From: Mesostigma viride
Taxonomy: Eukaryota; Streptophyta; Mesostigmatophyceae; Mesostigmatales; Mesostigmataceae
Direction of reading: 5' to 3'
DNA length: 20,877 bases
NCBI GenBank assembly: GCA_009746045.1
Contig: RPFO01001396.1
Coordinates: forward strand, 37,501 to 58,377
The position numbers and the translations under genes were made by a program. Below are positions 9,158 to 18,100 of this stretch, in pieces. The notes beneath the pieces are model-generated. The model was not told the DNA's origin. It saw nothing but the letters and a program-made list of their open reading frames with translations, and made no database searches. Within the stretch, counting starts at the first letter, position 1. Each line of letters starts with the position of its first letter.

Positions 9158-9162
9158 TTACA
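9158..9162 (-). promoter_or_regulatory. Putative TGTAA polyadenylation signal
   Basis: TGTAA on the minus strand lies about 30 bases past the stop codon at 9194. TGTAA is the usual poly(A) signal of chlorophyte algae. A 5-base motif is common by chance, so the support is its position only. Confidence 0.4.
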
Positions 9163-9193
9163 AATGTACACGAGTTCAGATCAAGTAAGCTAT

Positions 9194-10014
9194 CTAACTA
9201 CCTACTAACAGGCGTTTCTTTACAGGTGCCCGTCCGCTGGGCTTCTTTACACCCCCCTCCCGCACATCTGCGCCAGCCTTCCCTTGAGGTTTTCGTTTGC
9301 CCTGCCCTGCGGCTTGGTCTCCCCCCTTCTCTTGGAGTCGTGGGGAAGATCTGGTCGCTGGGGAAGATCTGGTCGCCAGATACCCCTTGTCCATCCACCA
9401 CTCCAAATACGTTCCCTCAGGTGGCTTGAAACAGTTCCGCATCTCGTCTTGTTGTACCTTGAAAATTATGTTGGGCATCGTCCCCTTCTCCCCATTAATC
9501 ATGATTCCCTTTTCGACACACCCTTCTGCCCAAAATTTAACGCACCACACGCCCGTTTTATCCACCTTTCGAACGACTCCATGCACCAGGAACGTGTCGA
9601 CGTGGAAATCAGGCATGTGTGCCAGCTTCATTGGGTCTGCATTGAGTTTAGCCACCGAATCAGCAGCCCACGTGGGCTTCCACAACGTATCAAGGCGCTG
9701 GAGTTGGTTCTTCCGATACTGGCAAAATTCACCGCCGTGCTTGCACAATACCGAAACCGGACATCCAACAGGCGAGCGGGGCACGACCCGTTTCCCCCCC
9801 CACACACCTTCCAGATTCTCCATCCACGGCTGCCAACTTGGTGGTGGCACTTTCTTGTCTAGTGGCTTGGGCTGGGTTGCGGTAACTGTGACACGTCTTT
9901 GTGGCGCTGGATCCTCCGGTTCCGATTCTTCCGATTCTTCCGAATCTTCCACAAACCCTTTGGGTGGGCCGGCATGCATGACATCCTTTGGCGGCTCCTC
10001 TTCAGACTCGTCAC
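9194..10014 (-). CDS. Large unknown split gene, last visible exon
   Basis: This exon follows a CCCACCCACAG acceptor at 10015-10016. Its first two bases complete a codon begun in the previous exon, and it then encodes 272 residues to a stop at 9194-9196. It starts strongly acidic (GDESEEEPPKD, then EDSEESEESEPEDP). It continues into a more ordered segment with LDTLWKPTWAADSVAKLN, MPDFHVDTFLVHGVVRKVD and TGVWCVKFWAEGCVEKGIM, which looks like a folded, possibly beta-rich domain with several cysteines. It ends basic and low-complexity (GQGKRKPQGK, VKKRLL). An 18-bp tandem duplication near 9345-9380 gives the repeated ATRSSP. I do not recognise a family. The ATG at 10048 would lie inside the intron, so the exon start is preferred. 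Confidence 0.65.
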
Positions 10015-10133
10015 CTGTGGGTGGGACAAGCAATGACGAGCGGCGCAATTAGTTATCATTACATTCGCAAATCAAACTTGGGAATATGCAAACATCATAA
10101 TTTAACCGACCATATTCACTCAGATTAACTTAC
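10015..10133 (-). other. Spliceosomal intron, 119 bp
   Basis: On the minus strand the donor is AAAGG|GTAAGTTA and the acceptor is TTGTCCCACCCACAG|GTGACG. A candidate branch site, AACTAAT, lies about 35-40 bases upstream of the acceptor. Splicing joins ..HLSKG to DESEEE only if the upstream exon is read in the frame giving AVDYCKKLLSP, which fixes the correct frame at the end of that exon. Confidence 0.75.
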
Positions 10134-12547
10134 CCTTTGACAGATGACTAGCCGTTGCTCTTGATCGAACGTGCCCGCCAGGCGAAAGGAGCTTTTTGCA
10201 GTAGTCGACGGCACGCCCCAGCATCCCCCCCCCGACGCCCCCGAATTCCCCTTCGAGCCTCCCTCCCCTCCCCCCCCTCCTTCCCCCTTCCCCCGATGCG
10301 CCGGTCGACCCGCCCCCCTCTCCGCCCTTCGACCCGCCCCCCTCTCCGCCCTTTGACCCGCCCCCCTCTCCACCCTTCGACCCGCCCCCCTCTCCGCCCT
10401 TGGACCCGCCCCCCTCTCCGCCCTTTGACCCGCCCCCCTCTCCACCCTTCTCTCCGCCCCCCTCTCCGCCCTTCGACCCGCCCCCCTCTCCGCCCCCCTC
10501 TCCGCCCTTCTCTCCGCCCCCTCTCCGTCCTTCGACCCCCTCCCCTCTCCGCCCTTCGACCCGCCCCCCTCTCCGCCCTTCGACCCGCCCCCCTCTCCGC
10601 CCTTCGACCCGCCCCCCTCTTCGTCGTTCGACCCCCCCCCTCTCCGCCCTTCGACCCGCCCCCTCTCCGCCCTTCGAACCCCCCCCTCTCCGTCCTTCGA
10701 CCCGCCCCCCTTATCACCACCCTCATTCCCGCCCCCCTCATCACCGCCGTCACCATCATCACCAACCTCTTCCCCATCATCACCCCCCTGTGACCCGACA
10801 TCCTCATCATCCCCCTCCGGCCGAACGCCGCCATCATGAGGGTAGGGCGTCCCCATTGAGACGTCTTCGGCCGCGGGGGTCTCCGAGGCGGCGCGCTTCC
10901 GGCGTTTCTTTTTGGTGCCAGCGCCTGCCGTCTCCAGCTGACGCTTCTGGGCTGCACCCGCAATTTCCTTGCCCGAACGGCCGTTGGGATTGGAAATATC
11001 CTCCCCCTGTGGCCGCTTCCCAAGTACCTTCAGAAGGACCTTAAACCCATCCACCTGCTCCTTTGACCCAATGAAGATCACGGGTGGGTTGAAGAATCCC
11101 GTGAAATCGCTTAGGTACGACGACCAGTCGTCCTTCACACCATTGAAATCTCCACAATCCTTCGCCGCCTTCCAGTCCCTTTTCTCCACCCACGAACCCG
11201 TTCGACCCTTCAACAATTCCTCATCATTCCACAGCTTGGCGTGATGTTCCAAATTCAGCAGCACTACCCCATTCTTGATATCTGGCTGGTTCAACCCCTT
11301 CCTCTTCGCAACAAATTCGAACCCCTCCATTGCATTAAGTACCACTTGAGCCAACCGTGTCGGCCCATCGCTTTTCTCCCACGCGAAAGTCTTCATCATG
11401 AACTCACAGGTCTCTTCCCCGTCAGACGTGTAAACTCTCTTAGAAATCCACGGGCCCTGCTGCTCGATTTCGGATGCCATCTCCTCCGACCCAAACTTCC
11501 GCGGGGGTTCCCGCTTCTCCCCCACCTTTTTTTGGCGACCCGACTGGACGTCCTCTGCCTCGGCATGTTCGGCTTGGCCTTCCTCCGGCACAGCCCCCGT
11601 CACCACCACAGCCCCCGCCACAGGCTGTACGGGTTGGGGCACCACAGCCTGTTCGGTTGGGGGTTCGGGCGCAATCAGGACCCACCATTTCGTTTCCTCC
11701 TTGTGGGTCGTCCAAAAATCCGTCCTCTCCAGCAGTGCAAGTGGGAAGGTGGAATCGTCCCTCCCCGTTGGCCTGATAACCGCCCTTATTCTCTTGGCAG
11801 CTACAGCGACCGTATCGGCCACCCTCTGAAGGGCGCTGTCGGATTCCGAAGGCTGCATCGGCAACCAGCCGAGGTCGCGTGGTTCGGGGTATTTCCCCAA
11901 ATCGCGGTTGTAGATCATGAAAAGCTGGACCATCACCTCGCAGAAGATCTTGGCCATGTATGTCAGGTCATACAAGCACTGAGGAGGAACGTGTTTGGCC
12001 TTCACGGTTGCCATGATAGACGGCCAGAATCGAAAGCGGGCTAGACTCCTCCACCCTTCCTGTTTGATCCCCCCCCCTTCCTCATCACCCTTCCCTCCCC
12101 GTCCAGCTTGTCCGCTGCCACGATGTCCAGAAACTCTGCAAGCTCCTTGGCCAGCTTGTCCTCAATCGGTATTCCACATCTACTGTCGTCGTTCGGAGCG
12201 ACCGTTTCATCCTTCACAGCCGAGATGAAGTCGTAGACTTGGGTTTTCTCCGATTCGGACAAACCACCCTCGTTCAATCGCCCTCCAACCCGCTCCTCAC
12301 CACCCTCCTCCCCCTCCCCGTCCTTCCTTGCCTTCTCAGTGCTGCTTGAGACCCCATGAATCAAATTCCATATTTCTTTCTGGTCCTGAAGGGGCACCTC
12401 CGGCTTATCCCAGGATTCCTCCATGTGCGTCTTGAAATAGTTGTGCACTTCCAGCAGCGCCGTCCCCCTCGACTTTTTGGAAACGGCCTCGTCTTCTGCA
12501 TTCAGCCCCCCTCCGATCAGGGCAACCCTCCGATGCGCCTCTCTCCC
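10134..12547 (-). CDS. Large unknown split gene, central exon (two apparent frame losses)
   Basis: The exon begins after a CATGCATGCAG acceptor and reads GREAHRRVALIGGG..KSRGTALLEVHNYF to a nine-G run at 12069-12077. There the frame must shift by one missing base to continue as IKQEGWRSLARF..PSIMATVKAKHVPP, with no stop down to the glycine-rich region. Visible parts are helical segments near the start, a Pro/Val-rich linker (about 11540-11660), a soluble domain with TDFWTTHKEETKWWVLIA, FVAKRKGLNQPDIK and FTGFFNPPVIFIGSKE, a basic TKKKRRKRAA segment (nuclear signal-like), acidic/Gly repeats, and a 24-bp tandem repeat. The frame shifts again inside that repeat and leaves as MLGRAVDYCKKLLS. An ATG at 12014 could instead start a separate gene, but the upstream frame runs into it without a stop. 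Function unknown. Confidence 0.6.
10300..10715 (-). repeat. 24-bp coding minisatellite (GGSKGGEG-type linker)
   Basis: Plus-strand units CGACCCGCCCCCCTCTCCGC + CCTT repeat about 16 times with substitutions and C-run length changes. In the frame supported at both ends, the minus strand encodes Gly-Gly-Gly-Ser-Lys-Gly-Gly-Glu-like octapeptides. Runs of different lengths throw the reading into Arg/Ala/Glu (RAERGAG) or Arg/Gly (EGRRGGRV) versions. The coding strand is very G-rich, so slippage and miscalling are both expected. Confidence 0.85.
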
Positions 12548-13254
12548 CTGCATGCATGAAATGTGAATCAGTGTTTGAGACAAAAAACGGTCATACAACA
12601 CACGACCTGACATTTTGTCCTTACACTTTGGAAGATCGGCCGTTCCCGAACAAAAATCACACCCTAATTTCCAGTTTCCAACGGCCGTTGGCGCAAGAAA
12701 AATCACACCCTAATTTCCAGGTTCCAACGGCCGTTGGCGCAAGAAAAATCACACCCTAATTTCCAGGTTCCAACGGCCGTTGGCGCAAGAAAAATCACAC
12801 ACTAATTTCCAGGTTCCAACGGCCGTTGGCGCAAGAAAAATCACACCCTAATTTCCAGGTTCCAACGGCCGTTGGCGCAAGAAAAATGTCACCGAATTTC
12901 CAGGTTCCAACGGCCGTTGGCGCAAGAAAAATCACACCCTAATTTCCAGGCTCCAACGGCCGTTGGCGCAAGAAAAATGTCGACCGAATTTCCAGGTTCC
13001 AACGGCCGTTGGCGCAAGAAAAATATCAACCAAATTTCCAGGTTCCAACGGCCGTTGGCGCAGAAAAATGACACCCTAATTTCCAGGTTCCAACGGCCGT
13101 TGGCGCAAGAAAAATCACACACTAATTTCCAGGTTCCAACGGCCGTTGGCGCAAGAAAAATCACACCCTAATTTCCAGGTTCCAACGGCCGTTGGCGCAA
13201 GAAAAATAACATCTAGTGCCTAAAACGTTCCCACACCCGATCCGTTATATTTAC
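12548..13254 (-). other. Spliceosomal intron, 707 bp, filled with satellite
   Basis: The donor is CGCAAAAG|GTAAATATA at 13254 and the acceptor is TTTCATGCATGCAG at 12548-12549. A possible branch site, CACTGATTCA, lies about 25 bases upstream of the acceptor. The exons on both sides are in phase 0, so ..KDMRTQK joins GREAHRR without a frame change. If unspliced, the frame stops 45 bases beyond the donor. About 80% of the intron is the 46-bp satellite. Confidence 0.75.
12634..13206. repeat. 46-bp palindromic satellite, array 1 (12 cores, intronic)
   Basis: Twelve copies of the 14-bp perfect palindrome CCAACGGCCGTTGG start at about 12678, 12724, 12770, 12816, 12862, 12907, 12953, 12999, 13045, 13090, 13136 and 13181. 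Spacing is 45-46 bp. Between cores lie CGCAAGAAAAATCACACCC and TAATTTCCAGGTT. A degenerate unit (GATCGGCCGTTCCCGAAC) leads the array at 12634. Three units carry TGTC or TATC variants of the CACACC segment. Confidence 0.95.
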
Positions 13255-14406
13255 CTTTTGCGTCCGCATGTCCTTCATGGGCGGGATCAGTGCTTCCCCC
13301 TCCACCTCCCAGCCCTTGAGCACGTCCAGATTGGTGTACTTGAACTTCTCCGCGTCCCTCACCAACCCCCTCCACAAATCAAACGCCTCGTCGGTTGTCT
13401 CCACGAACTTGCCCTTTTGTTTACCCGCAATCTCGCCAGCTATCGCAGTACTCACTTGCTCGTCAGAGCCCTCGAAAATCACGGACTTCAACATCTGTGT
13501 GTAGTGGTTGCCGTCCAGCACGGCAAACTGCACAAACACGCAAGGCGTCTGGTCTCGAAATTTACCCTTAAGGCCGGCATGGTCCGAGATGTTCAAGCTC
13601 CCCAGCGCGGATTTCGTCAGGTCAACTACTGCCTCACGCTCAGATTCATTTGACCACTCGGACGGATCCAACTCCATGGTGATCAACTCGTCTGAGCAAG
13701 CGGCCGCCATGTCCTTCAGGGAGTCCGTCCGGAGAATGGACATGGCTTCCTCGGCCGTTGGCGAACGATAGTATCCGAACCTCTGCACGGCACGGTCACT
13801 GTCGTCCCCCGTCAGTATTTTAATGTGGTAAGGAACCTTTTCACTCCTCTGCACCCATAAATTGTAGAGACCTGGATCACGGTCTGCCAGCACCTGCCAC
13901 GCAAACCGGAAGATCGGCACGGCACATTTTGCTTTTGTCAGACTTGTGCCGGCCCCCACGAACCACGGCGCGAGCCCCCTACAATTCCGCACCGTCACCG
14001 TCCGATGCCGCATGAGTTCCGGGAGTTGGCACAAGTTCTCCGTGGGGGCCCGTACTTGAGTCGCAATCGCGGACCCCCCACGATGTCGACATCGTCTGGA
14101 ACTAGGCGTATCTTCTGCCGCAGATGAAACGCCGCCTGTATGGTGTCAGTTAGATTCTTGTCGTGCACTTGAGAGGACGGCGCTGGCTCCCAGGAGTCCA
14201 AAATGCTGGGCTTCGCATTTCCAGCACGTGTCGTCAGCAGCCCCTTCCTCTCAAAGGTCTTCACAATCACCGACCATAAGTCGGTGCCCGGTGCTCGTTG
14301 GCGCCATTCCTCAAAAAATGTTGTGACCTGCCTTTCCGCCACCCCATGTTCAATCTTGTAAACCACCTCCTCGCTCTTCGTCCGTTCTCGGCCTGGACGG
14401 ACGCCC
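13255..14406 (-). CDS. Large unknown split gene, first visible exon (one apparent frame loss)
   Basis: The exon starts after TTTTTTGCATGTGATCAG at 14407-14408. One base completes a codon, then GVRPGRERTKSEEVVYKIEHG runs to a six-G run at 14074-14079. A single missing G moves the frame to SAIATQVRAPTENLCQLPELM and on to KDMRTQK at the donor. The exon gives about 384 residues, mostly soluble and alpha/beta in character. Notable blocks are IQAAFHLRQKIRLVPDDVD, LAPWFVGAGTSLTKAKC, EKVPYHIKILTGDD, RSPTAEEAMSIL and FVQFAVLDGNHYTQML. VLDGNH is reminiscent of the DGNHR motif of ParB/sulfiredoxin-like folds, but the arginine is replaced by tyrosine, so this is only a hint. The gene start lies further upstream. 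Confidence 0.6.
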
Positions 14407-14453
14407 CTGATCACATGCAAAAAACATACAGATAGCCGGAAGGTCAGTACTAT

Positions 14454-15112
14454 GTTCCAACGGCCGTCGCCGGAAAAATAACACCCTAATTTCCAGGTTC
14501 CAACGGCCGTTGGCGCATGAAAATCACACCCTAATTTACAGGTTCCAACGGCCGTTGGCGCATGAAAATCACACCCTAATTTCCAGGTTCCAACGGCCGT
14601 TGGCGACAGAAAAATAACACCCTAATTTCCAGGTTCCAACGGCCGTTGGCGCAGAAAAATCACACCCTAATTTCCAGGTTCCAACGGCCGTTGGCGCAAG
14701 AAAAATCACACCCTAATTTCCAGGTTCCAACGGCCGTTGGCGCGAGAAAAATGACACCCTATTTCCATGTTCCAACGGCCGTTGGCGACAGAAAAATAAC
14801 ACCCTAATTTCCAGGTTCCAACGGCCGTTGGCGCATGAAAATCACACCCTAATTTACAGGTTCCAACGGCCGTTGGCGCATGAAAATCACACCCTAATTT
14901 ACAGGTTCCAACGGCCGTTGGCGCAGAAAAATCACACCCTAATTTCCAGGTTCCAACGGCCGTTGGCGCAGAAAAATAACACCCTAATTTCCAGGTTCCA
15001 ACGGCCGTTGGCGCATGAAAATCACACCCTAATTTACAGGTTCCGACGGCCGTTGGGCAAAAAAAAAATAACACCCTAATTTCCAATTGCAACGGCCGTA
15101 GGCGCAAGAAAA
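14454..15112. repeat. Palindromic satellite, array 2 (15 cores, 45-bp period)
   Basis: This is the same satellite as in the 707-bp intron. Cores start at about 14457, 14500, 14545, 14590, 14636, 14681, 14727, 14772, 14818, 14863, 14908, 14953, 14998, 15043 and 15089. The first and the last two are degenerate (CCAACGGCCGTCGCC, CCGACGGCCGTTGG, GCAACGGCCGTAGG). Internal variants GCATGAAAATCAC with TTTACAG and GACAGAAAAATAAC recur in blocks, suggesting multi-unit duplications. The period is mostly 45 bp, against 46 in array 1. Confidence 0.95.
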
Positions 15113-15123
15113 TCAAGCAAGAA

Positions 15124-18100
15124 AAGGACAAGGACAAGGACAAGGACAAGGACAAGGACAAGGACAAGGACAAGGACAAGGACAAGGACAAGGACAAGGA
15201 CAAGGACAAGGACAAGGACAAGGACAAGGACAAGGACAAGGACAAGGACAAGGACAAGGACAAGGACAAGGACAAGGACAAGGACAAGGACAAGGACAAG
15301 GACAAGGACAAGGACAAGGACAAGGACAAGGACAAGGACAAGGACAAGGACAAGGACAAGGACAAGGACAAGGACAAGGACAAGGACAAGGACAAGGACA
15401 AGGACAAGGACAAGGACAAGGACAAGGACAAGGACAAGGACAAGGACAAGGACAAGGACAAGGACAAGGACAAGGACAAGGACAAGGACAAGGACAAGGA
15501 CAAGGACAAGGACAAGGACAAGGACAAGGACAAGGACAAGGACAAGGACAAGGACAAGGACAAGGACAAGGACAAGGACAAGGACAAGGACAAGGACAAG
15601 GACAAGGACAAGGACAAGGACAAGGACAAGGCTGGCACAAGGACAAGGACAAGGACAAGGACAAGGACAAGGACAAGGACAAGGACAAGGACAAGGACAA
15701 GGACAAGGACAAGGACAAGGACAAGGACAAGGACAAGGACAAGGACAAGGACAAGGACAAGGACAAGGACAAGGACAAGGACAAGGACAAGGACAAGGAC
15801 AAGGACAAGGACAAGGACAAGGACAAGGCTGGACAAGGACAAGGACAAGGACAAGGACAAGGACAAGGACAAGGACAAGGACAAGGACAAGGACAAGGAC
15901 AAGGACAAGGACAAGGACAAGGACAAGGACAAGGACAAGGACAAGGACAAGGACAAGGACAAGGACAAGGACAAGGACAAGGACAAGGACAAGGACAAGG
16001 ACAAGGACAAGGACAAGGACAAGGACAAGGACAAGGACAAGGACAAGGACAAGGACAAGGACAAGGACAAGGACAAGGACAAGGACAAGGACAAGGACAA
16101 GGACAAGGACAAGGACAAGGACAAGGACAAGGACAAGGACAAGGACAAGGACAAGGACAAGGACAAGGGGACAAGGACAAGGACAAGGACAAGGACAAGG
16201 ACAAGGACAAGGACAAGGACAAGGACAAGGACAAGGACAAGGACAAGGACAAGGACAAGGACAAGGACAAGGACAAGGACAAGGACAAGGACAAGGACAA
16301 GGACAAGGACAAGGACAAGGACAAGGACAAGGACAAGGACAAGGACAAGGACAAGGACAAGGACAAGGACAAGGACAAGGACAAGGACAAGGACAAGGAC
16401 AAGGACAAGGACAAGGACAAGGACAAGGACAAGGACAAGGACAAGGACAAGGACAAGGACAAGGACAAGGACAAGGACAAGGACAAGGACAAGGACAAGG
16501 ACAAGGACAAGGACAGGACAAGGACAAGGACAAGGACAAGGACAAGGACAAGGACAAGGACAAGGACAAGGACAAGGACAAGGACAAGGACAAGGACAAG
16601 GACAAGGACAAGGACAAGGACAAGGACAAGGACAAGGACAAGGACAAGGACAAGGACAAGGACAAGGACAAGGACAAGGACAAGGACAAGGACAAGGACA
16701 AGGACAAGGACAAGGACAAGGACAAGGACAAGGACAAGGACAAGGACAAGGACAAGGACAAGGACAAGGACAAGGACAAGGACAAGGACAAGGACAAGGA
16801 CAAGGACAAGGACAGGACAAGGACAAGGACAAGGACAAGGACAAGGACAAGGACAAGGACAAGGACAAGGACAAGGACAAGGACAAGGACAAGGACAAGG
16901 ACAAGGACAAGGACAAGGACAAGGACAAGGACAAGGACAAGGACAAGGACAAGGACAAGGACAAGGACAAGGACAAGGACAAGGACAAGGACAAGGGCGG
17001 ACAAGGACAAGGACAAGGACAAGGGCTGGACAAGGACAAGGACAAGGACAAGGACAAGGACAAGGACAAGGACAAGGACAAGGACAAGGACAAGGACAAG
17101 GACAAGGACAAGGACAAGGACAAGGACAAGGACAAGGACAAGGACAAGGACAAGGACAAGGACAAGGACAAGGACAAGGACAAGGACAAGGACAAGGACA
17201 AGGACAAGGACAAGGACAAGGACAAGGACAAGGACAAGGACAAGGACAAGGACAAGGACAAGGACAAGGACAAGGACAAGGACAAGGACAAGGACAAGGA
17301 CAAGGACAAGGACAAGGACAAGGACAAGGACAAGGACAAGGACAAGGACAAGGACAAGGACAAGGACAAGGACAAGGACAAGGACAAGGACAAGGACAAG
17401 GACAAGGACAAGGACAAGGACAAGGACAAGGACAAGGACAAGGACAAGGACAAGGACAAGGACAAGGACAAGGACAAGGACAAGGACAAGGACAAGGACA
17501 AGGACAAGGACAAGGACAAGGACAAGGACAAGGACAAGGACAAGGACAAGGACAAGGACAAGGACAAGGACAAGGACAAGGACAAGGACAAGGACAAGGA
17601 CAAGGACAAGGACAAGGACAAGGACAAGGACAAGGACAAGGACAAGGACAAGGACAAGGACAAGGACAAGGACAAGGACAAGGACAAGGACAAGGACAAG
17701 GACAAGGACAAGGACAAGGACAAGGACAAGGACAAGGACAAGGACAAGGACAAGGACAAGGACAAGGACAAGGACAAGGACAAGGACAAGGACAAGGACA
17801 AGGACAAGGACAAGGACAAGGACAAGGACAAGGACAAGGACAAGGACAAGGACAAGGACAAGGACAAGGACAAGGACAAGGACAAGGACAAGGACAAGGA
17901 CAAGGACAAGGACAAGGACAAGGACAAGGACAAGGACAAGGACAAGGACAAGGACAAGGACAAGGGACAAGGACAAGGACAAGGACAAGGACAAGGACAA
18001 GGACAAGGACAAGGACAAGGACAAGGACAAGGACAAGGACAAGGACAAGGACAAGGACAAGGACAAGGACAAGGACAAGGACAAGGACAAGGACAAGGAC

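Larger units (their letters stand above)
8060..9190. other. AT-rich intergenic stretch, no gene seen
   Basis: No frame here carries a recognisable motif. It contains T-runs at 8048-8055 and 8119-8128, and a 10-bp tandem repeat (ATTTATTAAA x4) at 8871-8910. It forms the 3' flank of the large minus-strand gene. Confidence 0.6.

Noticed and set aside
9297-10052. Plus-strand 251-codon frame opposite the last exon
   Set aside because: The minus strand gives acidic and basic regions and a splice acceptor in phase. The plus frame has no motif and starts within the exon.
10155-11044. Plus-strand proline/arginine-rich frames
   Set aside because: They are antisense shadows of the Gly-rich coding minisatellite. 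The minus strand is supported by flanking ordinary protein sequence and splice phase.
11241-12044. Plus-strand 267-codon frame
   Set aside because: Shadow of the central exon, with His/Arg/Leu composition typical of an antisense reading.
12872-13171. Short frames through satellite array 1
   Set aside because: The 46-bp period cycles all frames, and the region lies inside a well-supported intron.
12634-15112. CRISPR array
   Set aside because: The palindromic repeats are separated by the rest of the same repeat unit, not by unique spacers, and the surroundings are eukaryotic with introns.
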